A stretch of 64,000 nucleotides of DNA, from the NCBI GenBank assembly GCA_019311105.1, contig JAFDDA010000018.1:1-64000 (forward strand), given 5' to 3'. The stretch is from Deltaproteobacteria bacterium (GTDB lineage Bacteria > Myxococcota_A > UBA9160 > JAFDDA01). Position numbers and translations under genes: made by a program. Position 1 is the first letter of the stretch; each line of letters opens with the position of its first letter. Shown piece by piece: positions 1 to 9,987 of this stretch. The notes beneath the pieces were generated by a model. The model searched no databases and had not been told where the DNA came from. It saw only the letters and a program-made list of their open reading frames with translations.

Positions 1-602
1 GTCGGCACGCGCGCTGCTCGGGCCGCTCGGCGGTACGGTGGTCGCGGTGTTCGTGCTGGCCTCGATCCTCGGCACGCTCAATGCGACGGTGCTCGTGGGC
101 CCGCGGATCCCGTACGCCATGGCCCTCGACCGTCTCTTCTTTCGGGGCGTCGACGCCACGCACCCGCGCTTCGGCACGCCCCACATCGCCATCGTGCTCC
201 AGGGCCTGGTGTCAGTGGTGCTGCTGGGAATCTTCCAGGGCTTCCCGGATTCGCTGTTCGCCAGCGCCCTCGACTACACCGTATTCGCCATCGTGCTCGC
301 CACCATGGCCGACACCCTGGCCCTCTACCGCCTCCGGCGTGCTCGCCACCATGGCCGACACCCTGGCCCTCTACCGCCTCCGGCGTCTCCAGCCCGACCG
401 CCCGCGCCCGTACCGGGCCTGGGGCTACCCGTGGGTGCCGGCGATCTACATCGCGGTGAATGCCTGGATCGCCTTCGAGATGCTTCGCCAGCGGCCCTTC
501 GAGTGCGCCGTTGGCCTCGCCGTGGTGGCCACGGGCTGGCCCTTCTACGTGGCCTTCCGCAGGCGCGCCAGTGGCCCCGGAGAGGCCCCAGCCGATGCCT
601 GA
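1..602 (+). pseudogene. APC-family amino acid permease, C-terminal part, frameshifted by a 46-bp tandem duplication
   Basis: Frame 2 gives ...NATVLVGPRIPYAMALDRLFF...FAIVLATMADTLALYRLRR; after the duplicated 46 bp (292-337/338-383) the protein continues in the frame of ORF 81..602 (VLATMADTLALYRLRRLQPDRPRPYRAWGYPWVPAIYI). 5' end outside window. Confidence 0.75.
292..383. repeat. 46-bp perfect tandem duplication (2 copies)
   Basis: cgtgctcgccaccatggccgacaccctggccctctaccgcctccgg occurs twice back to back; 46 is not a multiple of 3. Confidence 0.95.
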
Positions 603-680
603 GAGCCACGCTGGACGAGGCCCGATTTCTCTAATATTCTGAGTGGGTTACAAGCATCGGCCCCCGCCGAGGTGCGCGAG

Positions 681-1889
681 ATGGCGTCCCGATTCCAACA
701 CGATTTCAACAAGCTCAACCGGCTGCCGCCGTACATCCTGTCCGAGGTGACGGAGATGATGCGCGCGGCCCGGCGCGCCGGCGAAGACGTCATCGATCTC
801 GGCATGGGCAACCCCGATCTGCCGACACCGGACCACGTCGTCGACAAGATCTGCGAAGCCGCGCGCAACCCGAAGAACCACCGCTATTCGGCGTCGCGCG
901 GCATCCCGAACCTGCGCGCGTCGATCTGCGAGTGGTATCAGCGCAACCACGGCGTCGAGCTCGACCCCGACGGCGAGGCCATCGCCACGATCGGCGCGAA
1001 GGAAGGCCTCTCGCACTTCGTGTTGATGACGATCGGTGCGGGCGACGTCGTCCTGTGTCAGGACCCGGCGTACCCGATCCATCCCTACTCGGTGATCATC
1101 TCGGGCGGCGACCTGCGCAACGTCCCGCTCACCGGCGACACCGACTTCATCGAGAACCTCGAGCAGGCGGTGGCGCGAACCTGGCCGAAGCCGAAGATGT
1201 TGATCCTGTCGTTCCCGGCGAACCCGACCACCCAGGTCGTCGACCTCGCATTCTTCGAGCGGATCATCGCCTTCGCCAAGGAGCACGACCTGATGGTGCT
1301 CCACGACTTCGCCTACGCCGAGATCTGCTTCGAGGGCTACAAGCCGCCGAGCATCCTCGAGGTGCCCGGTGCGCGCGACGTGGCCATCGAGTTCGTGTCG
1401 CTTTCGAAGAGCCACTCCATGGCGGGCTGGCGCGTGGGTTTCGCCTGCGGCAATCGCGACATGATCCACGCCCTGACGCGCATCAAGAGCTACCTCGACT
1501 ACGGGATGCCCCAGTCGATCCAGATCGGAGCCATCGCGGCTCTGCGCGGCCCTCAGGACTGCGTGGACACGAACGTCGCCGAGTACAAGGCCCGCCGCGA
1601 TGCCCTCGTCGAGGGCCTCGGTCAGACCGGGCCCGGCCAGTGGAAGATCGAGAAGCCCCTGGCCACGATGTTCGTCTGGGCGCAGCTGCCCGAGGAGTGC
1701 CGCAGCATGGGCTCGCTCGAGTTCTCGAAGCGGCTGCTCACCGAGGCGGGGGTCGCCGTCTCGGCCGGCATCGGGTTCGGTGAGACGGGCGAGGGGCACG
1801 TGCGCTTCGCGTTGATCGAGAACGTGCACCGGACCCGCCAGGCCGTGCGCGGGATCCGCCGCTTCTTGCGGCAATTCCAGGAGTCCTAG
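681..1889 (+). CDS. alaC: PLP-dependent aminotransferase, AlaC-like alanine transaminase
   Basis: [61 protein letters not shown] closely follow the AlaC family pattern; followed directly by hom. Confidence 0.85.
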   Translation: MASRFQHDFNKLNRLPPYILSEVTEMMRAARRAGEDVIDLGMGNPDLPTPDHVVDKICEAARNPKNHRYSASRGIPNLRASICEWYQRNHGVELDPDGEAIATIGAKEGLSHFVLMTIGAGDVVLCQDPAYPIHPYSVIISGGDLRNVPLTGDTDFIENLEQAVARTWPKPKMLILSFPANPTTQVVDLAFFERIIAFAKEHDLMVLHDFAYAEICFEGYKPPSILEVPGARDVAIEFVSLSKSHSMAGWRVGFACGNRDMIHALTRIKSYLDYGMPQSIQIGAIAALRGPQDCVDTNVAEYKARRDALVEGLGQTGPGQWKIEKPLATMFVWAQLPEECRSMGSLEFSKRLLTEAGVAVSAGIGFGETGEGHVRFALIENVHRTRQAVRGIRRFLRQFQES

Positions 1890-3251
1890 ATGGGCAAGGA
1901 CGTTCGCGAAAGTGACGCCGATGTGCTTTCCGGTGCCGTCGGCGTCGGATTGATCGGTTTCGGCACCATCGGGGCCGGGGTGGCGAAGGTGTTGCGCGAC
2001 AACGCTTCGGTGATCGAGCAACGCCTGGGCTTCCCCTTGCGTCTGGCTCGCATCGCGGACCTCGACCTCGAGACCGACCGTGGCGTCGACGTGTCGGGCA
2101 TCGTGTTCGACCGCGACACCGAGGGGCTGATCGCCGACCCGGCCGTGGAGATCGTGATCGAGCTGATCGGCGGCTACGACGTGGCGCGCCGGTTCATGCT
2201 CGCGGCCATCGACGCCGGGAAACATGTGGTCACCGCGAACAAGGCGCTGCTCGCCCTCCACGGTGCCGAGATCTTCGCCGCCGCCGACGCGAAGGGCGTC
2301 GACGTGGCGTTCGAGGCGAGCGTCGGCGGGGGGATCCCGATCCTGCGCTCCCTGCGTGAAGGGCTCGCCGCCAACCGCATCGAGAGCCTCCACGGCATCA
2401 TGAACGGCACGACGAACTACGTCCTCACCGAGATGGAGAAGACCGCCGAGGACTTCGACGTCGTGCTCAAGCGGGCCCAGGAACTCGGCTACGCCGAAGC
2501 CGACCCGACCTTCGACGTCGACGGCATCGATGCTGCGCACAAGCTGGCGCTGCTCGTCGGCATGGCCTTCGGCGCGAAGCTCACCTACAAGGAGATCCCC
2601 ACCGAGGGCATCCGCGGCCTCACGCCGGTGGACTTCGAGGCCGCCGAGGAGTTCGGCTACCGCTTCAAGCTGCTCGGCATCGCGAAGTCGCGCAGCGAGG
2701 GGGGCGAGGAGCGCATCGAGGCGCGTGTGCAGCCCACGCTGATCCCGTCCGACAGCTTGCTCGCGAAGGTCGATGGCGCGATGAACGCGATCGCCGTCCA
2801 CGGCAATGCCGTCGGCCCGACGCTCTTCTACGGCGCGGGCGCTGGCGAGCTGCCGACGGCCAGCGCCGTGGTGGCAGACCTGATGGAGATCGCTCGCGAG
2901 ATCCGCCGTGGCCGCGCCGGCCGCGTGGCCCCGCTTTCCTACGCGCCGGGCGAGCTTCGCGAGAAGCCCCTCGTTCCGCTCGGCGAACTCGAAGGTCGCT
3001 ACTTCCTGAATTTCACGGCGGCGGACGAGCCGAATGTCCTCGCCCACATCACCGGCGCCCTCGGCGAGCACGGCGTCTCCATCGAGTCCGTGCTCCAAAA
3101 GCGGAGCGGCGAAGAACGTGGCTCGGTCCCCGTGATCGTGCTGACCCACCCGGCGCGCGAGGCCCACGTGCGCGCCGCTCTCGAGGCGATCGATGCGCTC
3201 GAGGACGTGACCGCGCCCACCCGGCTGGTCCGTGTCGAAGAGGAGCTGTAG
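1890..3251 (+). CDS. hom: homoserine dehydrogenase with C-terminal ACT domain
   Basis: GLIGFGTIGAGV, VTANKALLALHG, GGGIPILRSLREGLAANRIESLHGIMNGTTNYVLTEM; C-terminal ACT-like segment. Confidence 0.95.
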   Translation: MGKDVRESDADVLSGAVGVGLIGFGTIGAGVAKVLRDNASVIEQRLGFPLRLARIADLDLETDRGVDVSGIVFDRDTEGLIADPAVEIVIELIGGYDVARRFMLAAIDAGKHVVTANKALLALHGAEIFAAADAKGVDVAFEASVGGGIPILRSLREGLAANRIESLHGIMNGTTNYVLTEMEKTAEDFDVVLKRAQELGYAEADPTFDVDGIDAAHKLALLVGMAFGAKLTYKEIPTEGIRGLTPVDFEAAEEFGYRFKLLGIAKSRSEGGEERIEARVQPTLIPSDSLLAKVDGAMNAIAVHGNAVGPTLFYGAGAGELPTASAVVADLMEIAREIRRGRAGRVAPLSYAPGELREKPLVPLGELEGRYFLNFTAADEPNVLAHITGALGEHGVSIESVLQKRSGEERGSVPVIVLTHPAREAHVRAALEAIDALEDVTAPTRLVRVEEEL

Positions 3252-4604
3252 ATGTCATCCAAGCCCGTCCACCGCGCCTGGTTCGAGAACTTCAACGACC
3301 CGAGCGAGCGCTACGAGCTCGACGAGGTGGTCTACACCGCCCGCGATGGCAGCCTGCTGCAGGTCGTCCACGACATGGACGAGCTGCGGAAGACCTCCGG
3401 CGAGGAGTGGAAGGCGCTGTTCGAGCAGCGCGTCCACAAGAGCGAGTGGCCCTACGGCTCCGGTGTCTGGGGCCTGAAGGAGTGGGTGCTGCCCGAGATC
3501 GACAACCAGAACGTGGTGTCGATGTACGAGGGGCACTCGAACCTCTTCTGGGCCGAGCGCTACGGGCGCGAGATCGGCCTCGAGGATCTGTGGATCAAGC
3601 TCTGCGGCAACTCCCACACCGGTTCGTTCAAGGACCTAGGGATGACGGTGCTCGTCTCGCAGGTGAAGGAGATGATCGCGCGCGGCGTCGAGATCCCGGC
3701 GGTGGCCTGCGCCTCCACCGGCGACACCTCGGCGGCGCTCGCGGCCTACGCGGCGGCCGCCGGCATCCCCGCGGCGGTGTTCCTGCCGCGTGGCAAGATC
3801 TCCGTGGCTCAGCTGATCCAGCCGGTGGCCAACGGCGCCATGGTCTTTGCCCTCGACACGGACTTCGACGGCTGCATGGAGATCGTGAAGGAGGTCGCCC
3901 AGAAGGACGGCATCTACCTCGCGAACTCCATGAACAGCCTGCGCGTGGAAGGCCAGAAGACCGTCGGCGTCGAGATCATCCAGCAGTTCGACTGGGAGGT
4001 GCCCGACTGGATCATCATCCCGGGCGGCAACCTCGGGAACGTGTCGGCTCTCGCGCGCGGCCTCGACCTGCTGGTCGAACTCGGCCTCGTCACGAAGCGG
4101 CCCCGGATCGTCTGCGCCCAGGCCGAGAACGCGAACCCCCTCTACCGGGCCTACCAGCGCGACTTCAAGGTCTTCGAGCCCATCGCCGCGCGGACGACCC
4201 TCGCATCGGCGATCCAGATCGGGAACCCGGTCTCCTACGAGAAGGCCGTGGACGCGCTGCGGCGCTACGACGGCATCGTCGAGCAAGCGAGCGAGGTCGA
4301 GCTAGCCGAGGCCTGCGCCGAGGCCGACCGCACGGGCTTGTTCAACTGCCCGCACACGGGTGTGGCCTTGGCGGCCCTGCGGAAGCTCCAGAAGCGCGGC
4401 GAAGTGAAGTCGAGTGATCGCGTCGTGGTGATCTCGACCGCCCACGGTCTCAAGTTCGTGGACTTCAAGCTCAACTATCACCAGATGCAGCTCGAGGGGA
4501 TCGTCTCCGAGTTGGCGAACCCGCCGATCGAGCTCGACGCGGACTACGGCACCGTGCGTGACGAGCTGCTGCGTCAGATCGACACGCGCTTCGGGCGGGC
4601 CTAG
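3252..4604 (+). CDS. thrC: threonine synthase
   Basis: [20 protein letters not shown] (PLP Lys), [31 protein letters not shown]; immediately follows hom. Confidence 0.95.
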   Translation: MSSKPVHRAWFENFNDPSERYELDEVVYTARDGSLLQVVHDMDELRKTSGEEWKALFEQRVHKSEWPYGSGVWGLKEWVLPEIDNQNVVSMYEGHSNLFWAERYGREIGLEDLWIKLCGNSHTGSFKDLGMTVLVSQVKEMIARGVEIPAVACASTGDTSAALAAYAAAAGIPAAVFLPRGKISVAQLIQPVANGAMVFALDTDFDGCMEIVKEVAQKDGIYLANSMNSLRVEGQKTVGVEIIQQFDWEVPDWIIIPGGNLGNVSALARGLDLLVELGLVTKRPRIVCAQAENANPLYRAYQRDFKVFEPIAARTTLASAIQIGNPVSYEKAVDALRRYDGIVEQASEVELAEACAEADRTGLFNCPHTGVALAALRKLQKRGEVKSSDRVVVISTAHGLKFVDFKLNYHQMQLEGIVSELANPPIELDADYGTVRDELLRQIDTRFGRA

Positions 4605-4606
4605 GC

Positions 4607-5212
4607 GTGTTCACGGGCATCATCGAGACGATCGGGGTGGTCACATCTCTCGAGCGGCGAGGTGAACTCGCCCAGTTCGAGGTCGAGGCGCCCGCGATCC
4701 TCGAAGGCGTGAAGATCGGTGACAGCGTCGCGGTGAATGGCACCTGTCTCACCGTGACCCGCATCGACCCTCCGCGCCTCGCCTTCGATGCCGTGCGTGA
4801 GACGCTGGAGAAGACGGCGCTTGGCGCACTCGAGGCCGGTTCACGCGTGAACCTCGAGCGTGCCATGCGGGCCGACGGCCGCTTCGACGGCCACATCGTC
4901 CAGGGCCATGTGGATGCCACGGGGACCGTGCGCGCCGTGGAACGTGCCGGCACCGACGTCCGCGTCGTCGTCGACACCGGTGAGGCGTTCGCGAACGAAC
5001 TCGTCCCCAAGGGTTCGGTCACCATCGACGGCGTTTCACTGACGGTCGTGGACGTCACCGACGACGGCTTCGACGTCGTCTTGATCCCGCATACCTTGAA
5101 GGAGACGACCCTCGGCGAGCGTCAGCCCGGCGATGCGGTGAACCTGGAAGCCGACGTGCTCGGCAAGTACGTGAAGCGCTATCTCGAACGGATTGGACCT
5201 CGTCAGAGCTAG
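4607..5212 (+). CDS. ribE: riboflavin synthase alpha subunit
   Basis: MFTGIIETIGVV start and duplicated lumazine-binding motifs (GDSVAVNGTCLTV, GSVTIDGVSLTV, GHIVQGHVDATG); GTG start. Confidence 0.95.
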   Translation: MFTGIIETIGVVTSLERRGELAQFEVEAPAILEGVKIGDSVAVNGTCLTVTRIDPPRLAFDAVRETLEKTALGALEAGSRVNLERAMRADGRFDGHIVQGHVDATGTVRAVERAGTDVRVVVDTGEAFANELVPKGSVTIDGVSLTVVDVTDDGFDVVLIPHTLKETTLGERQPGDAVNLEADVLGKYVKRYLERIGPRQS

Positions 5213-5257
5213 CCCGGGTGGGGCAGGGCTTGCGCGGATGCGTGGGCCGTACTATAG

Positions 5258-5271
5258 ACTGACTGGTCGGT
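5258..5271. promoter_or_regulatory. candidate TetR-type operator ACTGACTGGTCGGT
   Basis: Near-perfect 14-bp palindrome (ACTGAC-TG-GTCGGT) just downstream of a TACTAT -10-like hexamer (5250-5255), upstream of the tetR gene. Confidence 0.45.
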
Positions 5272-5339
5272 TTGAAACGAAAGCGCCCGGATTTAATGAC
5301 TCTTTGGCCCTTTACCTCGCAGTCTCGATCCCGCCCCTG

Positions 5340-5939
5340 ATGCCCGCTCCGACCCGCGAGCGGCGGCGCATGGCGCCCGAGGCGCGCCGAGCCCAGATCC
5401 TCGAGGCGGCCTTTCGCTGCTTCGCCGAACGCGGCTACCACGCCGCCCGCATGGACGATCTCGTTCGTGAATCCGGCCTCTCCAAGGGAAGTCTCTACTG
5501 GCATTTCGAGAGCAAGGAAGACGTCTTCCTGGCCGTCTTCGATGCGTTGGAGGTCGAGATCTTCAAGGCTTGGGACGCCGAGGAGACCCACGACCACTCG
5601 GTGATGCGGATGCTCCAGCGCGAGGGCGAGATCGTGCTCGAGCGCATGGTCGGCCAGCGTGCCGCACTCGGCGCCTGGATGGAGTTCCTGGTGCACCCTG
5701 CAGCGCGCGAACGGCTGCAAACCACCTACGAGCGCTCGCGAGGGCGGCTCGCGGAGTTGATCCGCCGCGGGATCGATGAGGGAGAGCTCCACCGCAGTGT
5801 CTTCGTCGAGGACACGGCGGTCCTTCTGACCGGGGCGATCGAGGGCCTGGTGCTCCAGAGTTTCGTTGCGCCCGATCTCGACGCCGTCGCCGCATGGGCC
5901 CGCGCCTGGCCCGTCTTGCAGAGAGGACTCGAACGATGA
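5340..5939 (+). CDS. TetR/AcrR family transcriptional regulator
   Basis: RRAQILEAAFRCFAERGYHAARMDDLVRESGLSKGSLYWHFESKEDVFLAVFD helix-turn-helix. Confidence 0.9.
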   Translation: MPAPTRERRRMAPEARRAQILEAAFRCFAERGYHAARMDDLVRESGLSKGSLYWHFESKEDVFLAVFDALEVEIFKAWDAEETHDHSVMRMLQREGEIVLERMVGQRAALGAWMEFLVHPAARERLQTTYERSRGRLAELIRRGIDEGELHRSVFVEDTAVLLTGAIEGLVLQSFVAPDLDAVAAWARAWPVLQRGLER

Positions 5940-6760
5940 AGTCGTGGATGAAGCTCAGCCTTGCGCTCGCCCTCCTGGCCTTGCCCGTCGTCGCCGCGGC
6001 GGTCGACGTGAGCGTCGACGCCCGACGCGGCGACGACCCGATTCCGGATGCCCGCGAGATCGCCCGCAGGACCGAGGATGTCCTGCGGGGGGAGAGCGCT
6101 TTTACCGAGGGGGAAATGACGATTGTCTCGCCGCGTCTGCCGGCGCCCCGCACGGTGCGCTTCCGGTCCTGGGACGACCGGGGGGGCGACCGATCCTTCA
6201 TTCGCATCCTCCAGCCGGCCAAGGATCGCGGCACGGGGTTCCTGAAGCTTCATCCGAACCTCTGGATGTTCATTCCGCGGGTCGAACGGACGATGCGGAT
6301 TCCGCCCTCGATGATGCTCCAGTCGTGGATGGGCAGTGACTTCACGAACGACGACCTCGTCCGCGAGTCGAGCCAGCTCGACGACTACGACCACGAGTTG
6401 CTTCGCGTCGAAGAGGCCTTCGAAGGCCTCGAGGGCACGGGGCCGTACCGCGCGTACGTCGTCGAGTATCGGCCCCACGAGGATGCGCCGGTGGTCTGGG
6501 GGCGGATCGTGACGTGGATCGAGGCCGAGCGCTGGTCGCCGCTGCAACAGGAGTTCTACGACGAGGACGATGTGATGCTCCGGCGCATGGAGTTCGGCGA
6601 CATCCGTGAGACCGACGATCGCTACGTCCCCCATCTGTGGGTGATGACGCCCCTGGACAAGGACGGGCATCAAACGCGGATCCGAATCCACGAGATCGAT
6701 TTCGACGAGGAGTTCGATGACTCGATCTTCACCACCCGCAACCTGAAGCGGCGGAAGTAG
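5936..6760 (+). CDS. outer membrane lipoprotein-sorting (LolA-like) family protein
   Basis: ATGA overlap with tetR; signal peptide; ...RFRSWDDRGGDRSFIRILQPAKDRGTGFLKLHPNLWMFIPRVERTMRIPPSMMLQSWMGSDFTNDDLV typical of this family. Confidence 0.8.
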   Translation: MKSWMKLSLALALLALPVVAAAVDVSVDARRGDDPIPDAREIARRTEDVLRGESAFTEGEMTIVSPRLPAPRTVRFRSWDDRGGDRSFIRILQPAKDRGTGFLKLHPNLWMFIPRVERTMRIPPSMMLQSWMGSDFTNDDLVRESSQLDDYDHELLRVEEAFEGLEGTGPYRAYVVEYRPHEDAPVVWGRIVTWIEAERWSPLQQEFYDEDDVMLRRMEFGDIRETDDRYVPHLWVMTPLDKDGHQTRIRIHEIDFDEEFDDSIFTTRNLKRRK

Positions 6761-6762
6761 CC

Positions 6763-7992
6763 ATGCGACTGATCCTACGACTCGCCTGGCGCAACGTCTG
6801 GCGCAACCCGCGTCGGACCGGGCTGACGGTCTCGGCCACCGTGTTCGCCGTGCTTCTCGTCATCGTGTTCGTCTCGATGGGGGCCGGGATCCACGAACAG
6901 ATGATCGAGGATGCCGTGCGGCTGTCCTCGGGCCACGCCTCGATTTCGGGCCGCGGGTACCTCGAGAACCGAACGCTCGAGCAGTTCATCGACTTCGACC
7001 CGGAGCTGGCGCGGCAGCTCGACGCGACCGAGGGCGTCGTGGGTTGGGCGCCTCGCGTCGTCGGCTTCGGGCTCCTTTCGAGCGGCCCCGACACCCACGG
7101 AATCGCCGTGCTCGGCGTCGACCCCGATCGCGAAAGGTGGGTCACGACGCTGCCCGAGCGCGTGAGGGACGGCCGATTCATCGGTCAGCCCGGAGGGCGC
7201 GAGATCGTCCTCGGCGCGCGGCTCGCAAAGTCGCTGGAGGTAGGGCTCGGCGACGAGGTCTTGCTCTACTCCGTCGCCTACTCCCTCGAGATGGCCTACG
7301 AGCTGTTCACGGTGGTCGGGACGATGAAGCTGCCGGACTCGGCGATGGAGCGAGGCCTCGCGGTCGTCCACATCGCCGACGCCCAGGCCTTCTTCGTCTA
7401 CGGCGACCGCGTCACCGAGGTGGCCATCCTGGCGGGCAGCGCCGACGACACGGCGCAGATCGTCTCGGCGGTGTCGGCGGGCGTCGGCGACGAGGTCGAG
7501 GTCCACGGCTGGCCCGAGATCATGCCCGAACTCGTCCAGTTCATCTTTCTCGATGACGCCGGCATGTACATCATGCTCCTGATCCTCGTCGTCGTCGTTG
7601 CTTTCGGGATCCTGAACACGCTGCTGATGTCGGTGCTCGAGCGCCGTCGCGAGTTCGGTGTGGCTCTTGCGCTCGGTCTGAGGCCGCGAGCGATCTTCGT
7701 GCTCGTCTATCTCGAGTCGATGGCGCTGGCTGCGCTCGGGCTGGCCCTCGGGCTCGGCATCGCCCTCCCGCTGGTCTTGTATCTGGTCGGCCATCCGATC
7801 GACCTCGACAACGAGGCGATGAAGGGTGCCTACGAGATGCTGGGCTTCGAGCCCCGCATCAGCTGGAAGCTGAAGCCGACCCATCCGCTCGGGTCCGCCA
7901 TCACCATCTTCGGAGTCGCAGCGCTCGCGGCTCTCTACCCGGCTTTCAAGGCCAGTCGCGCCCGTCCGGTCGACGCGCTGCGGAGCGTGTGA
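6763..7992 (+). CDS. ABC transporter permease (FtsX/LolC/MacB-like)
   Basis: LAWRNVWRNPRRTGLTVSATVFAVLLVIVF and C-terminal FtsX-like TM region. Confidence 0.85.
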   Translation: MRLILRLAWRNVWRNPRRTGLTVSATVFAVLLVIVFVSMGAGIHEQMIEDAVRLSSGHASISGRGYLENRTLEQFIDFDPELARQLDATEGVVGWAPRVVGFGLLSSGPDTHGIAVLGVDPDRERWVTTLPERVRDGRFIGQPGGREIVLGARLAKSLEVGLGDEVLLYSVAYSLEMAYELFTVVGTMKLPDSAMERGLAVVHIADAQAFFVYGDRVTEVAILAGSADDTAQIVSAVSAGVGDEVEVHGWPEIMPELVQFIFLDDAGMYIMLLILVVVVAFGILNTLLMSVLERRREFGVALALGLRPRAIFVLVYLESMALAALGLALGLGIALPLVLYLVGHPIDLDNEAMKGAYEMLGFEPRISWKLKPTHPLGSAITIFGVAALAALYPAFKASRARPVDALRSV

Positions 7993-9290
7993 TGGGGCGC
8001 ACCCTCGGCCGTTTCGAAAACCGCTTCGAGTCGCTCCGGCTCACCGCCCAGATGGTGCCGCATCTCCTCGATCGCACTCTGCTGCGCATCGCCTGGCGAA
8101 ACGTCTGGCGCAATCCACGTCGCACGGGGATCGTGGTGACGGCGGTGGCCGTCGGGATCGGCGGAGCCGTGCTCACGATGGCCATCAACTTCGGGATGGT
8201 CGTTCAGATGGTCGAGACCGCCATCTCAACGGATCTCGGCCACGTCCAGGCCCACGCCGTGGGCTACGCGGACGATCCGGGCATCGACCACCGGCTGCCG
8301 GCGGGGGGCGCCGCCGTGCTCGCTGCATTGGAGGGTCGGGAGCACGTCGCCGCGTTCGCTCCACGGGTCCGCGGCCAGGCCCTGGTCTTCTCGCCGCGCG
8401 CGAGTTCGGGCGTTGGACTCATCGGCGTCGACCCCGAACGCGAGGCGAGCGTCACGGTGCTAGCCGACTCGATCACCGCCGGCAGCTATCTCGACGACAC
8501 GAAGCGACGTCTCCTTGTGGGCGAGGCCCTCGCGCGCAGGCTGCACGTCGACGTCGGCGACAAGGTGGTGATCTCGGTCCAGGACATCCACGGCGACCTG
8601 ACCGGCGAAGCCTTCCGCGTCCAGGGCCTCTTCCGGACGGCGTCCCGTGATTTCGATGCGGGCCACGCCTTCGTCCGGCTCGAGGAGGCCCAGTCGCTGT
8701 TCGGCATTTCGGACGACGTCTCCGAAGTCGTCATCGTCGCTGACCACCGTCGGCGTGTGGACGGGCTCCGCGATGGCCTCGCCGCGACGGTGGGCGACGC
8801 TGCGCTGATCCGCTCCTGGGACCAGAGCCAGCCGCTCCTCCGCTACATGGTGGATCTCTTCGACCAGGTCGGGTGGATCGTCTACGCCGCCGTATTCGTC
8901 GCGATGGCCTTCGGCATCGCAAACGTCATGCTGATGGCGGTGCACGAGCGGATTCGAGAGATCGGTATCATCACGGCGATCGGCATGCACCCCGACCGCC
9001 TGGTTGCCCTGGTCTGCATCGAGTCGGTCTTCGTGACGTCCTTGGGCCTGCTGACGGGCCTCGCGATCGCCTTCGGCAGCGTCGCCGCCCTCGGCGAGGG
9101 CATTGACCTGTCGGCCTGGGCGGACGGGCTCGAGGCGCTCGGTGTCGGCACGCGGATCGTGCCCACGCTGCGACTCGACGACCTGACCGTCCCGGTATTG
9201 GCCGCCACGATCACTGCACTCGTCGCGAGCCTCTGGCCGGCCATGCGCGCGGCGCGGCTCCGCCCGGCCGAAGCCGTCCGCCACATCTAG
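7989..9290 (+). CDS. ABC transporter permease (FtsX/LolC/MacB-like)
   Basis: RIAWRNVWRNPRRTGIVVTAVAVGIGGAV; GTGATG overlap with previous permease. Confidence 0.85.
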   Translation: MMGRTLGRFENRFESLRLTAQMVPHLLDRTLLRIAWRNVWRNPRRTGIVVTAVAVGIGGAVLTMAINFGMVVQMVETAISTDLGHVQAHAVGYADDPGIDHRLPAGGAAVLAALEGREHVAAFAPRVRGQALVFSPRASSGVGLIGVDPEREASVTVLADSITAGSYLDDTKRRLLVGEALARRLHVDVGDKVVISVQDIHGDLTGEAFRVQGLFRTASRDFDAGHAFVRLEEAQSLFGISDDVSEVVIVADHRRRVDGLRDGLAATVGDAALIRSWDQSQPLLRYMVDLFDQVGWIVYAAVFVAMAFGIANVMLMAVHERIREIGIITAIGMHPDRLVALVCIESVFVTSLGLLTGLAIAFGSVAALGEGIDLSAWADGLEALGVGTRIVPTLRLDDLTVPVLAATITALVASLWPAMRAARLRPAEAVRHI

Positions 9291-9303
9291 GAAGCGAGGA
9301 ACG

Positions 9304-9987
9304 ATGGCCATCCTGGAAGCTCGAAACGTGACCAAGGTCTACGAGACCCGCGGTGTGGAGACGCCGGCTCTGCGCGGCGTCGACCTCGAAGTCGAAGCCG
9401 GTGAGTTCTCGGCCCTCGCGGGGCCGAGCGGCTCGGGGAAGACGACCCTGCTGAACCTGTTCGGCGCCCTCGACGAGCCGACCACGGGGAGTGTGATCTT
9501 GGAGGGGCAATGCCTGGGCGAGCTGTCGGCGATGGAGCTGGCGGATCTGCGCCTCCACAAGCTCGGTTTCGTGTTTCAGGCCTACAACCTGATCCCGGTC
9601 CTCACGGCCCGCGAGAACGTGGAGTTCGTGATGGAGCTCCAGGGTGTGAAGCCGCGCGAGCGTCAGGAGCGCGCCGAGAAGCTGCTCGCCGAAGTCGGCC
9701 TCGCCGACCTCGGCGCCAAGCGTCCGCTCGAGATGAGCGGAGGCCAACAGCAGCGCGTCGCCGTTGCCCGCGCCATCGCCAGTGGCCCGCGAATCGTCCT
9801 GGCCGATGAGCCCACGGCCAACCTCGACTCCAAGACCGCCGGGCAGTTGCTGGATCTGATGCACACCATGAACCGCGAGCGCGGCGTGACGTTCCTCTTC
9901 TCGACGCACGATCCGATGGTGATCGACAAGGCCTCGCGGGTGGTTCGGCTCGTGGATGGACGGATCTCTGCGGACGAGCGCCGTTGA
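9304..9987 (+). CDS. ABC transporter ATP-binding protein (LolD/MacB-like)
   Basis: Walker A GPSGSGKTT, signature MSGGQQQRVAVARA, Walker B IVLADEPTANLDS. Confidence 0.95.
   Translation: MAILEARNVTKVYETRGVETPALRGVDLEVEAGEFSALAGPSGSGKTTLLNLFGALDEPTTGSVILEGQCLGELSAMELADLRLHKLGFVFQAYNLIPVLTARENVEFVMELQGVKPRERQERAEKLLAEVGLADLGAKRPLEMSGGQQQRVAVARAIASGPRIVLADEPTANLDSKTAGQLLDLMHTMNRERGVTFLFSTHDPMVIDKASRVVRLVDGRISADERR

Noticed and set aside
648-3167. 839-aa minus-strand ORF opposite alaC-hom
   Set aside because: Shadow ORF: high GC and codon bias leave the antisense frame open; the plus-strand genes have clear family motifs.
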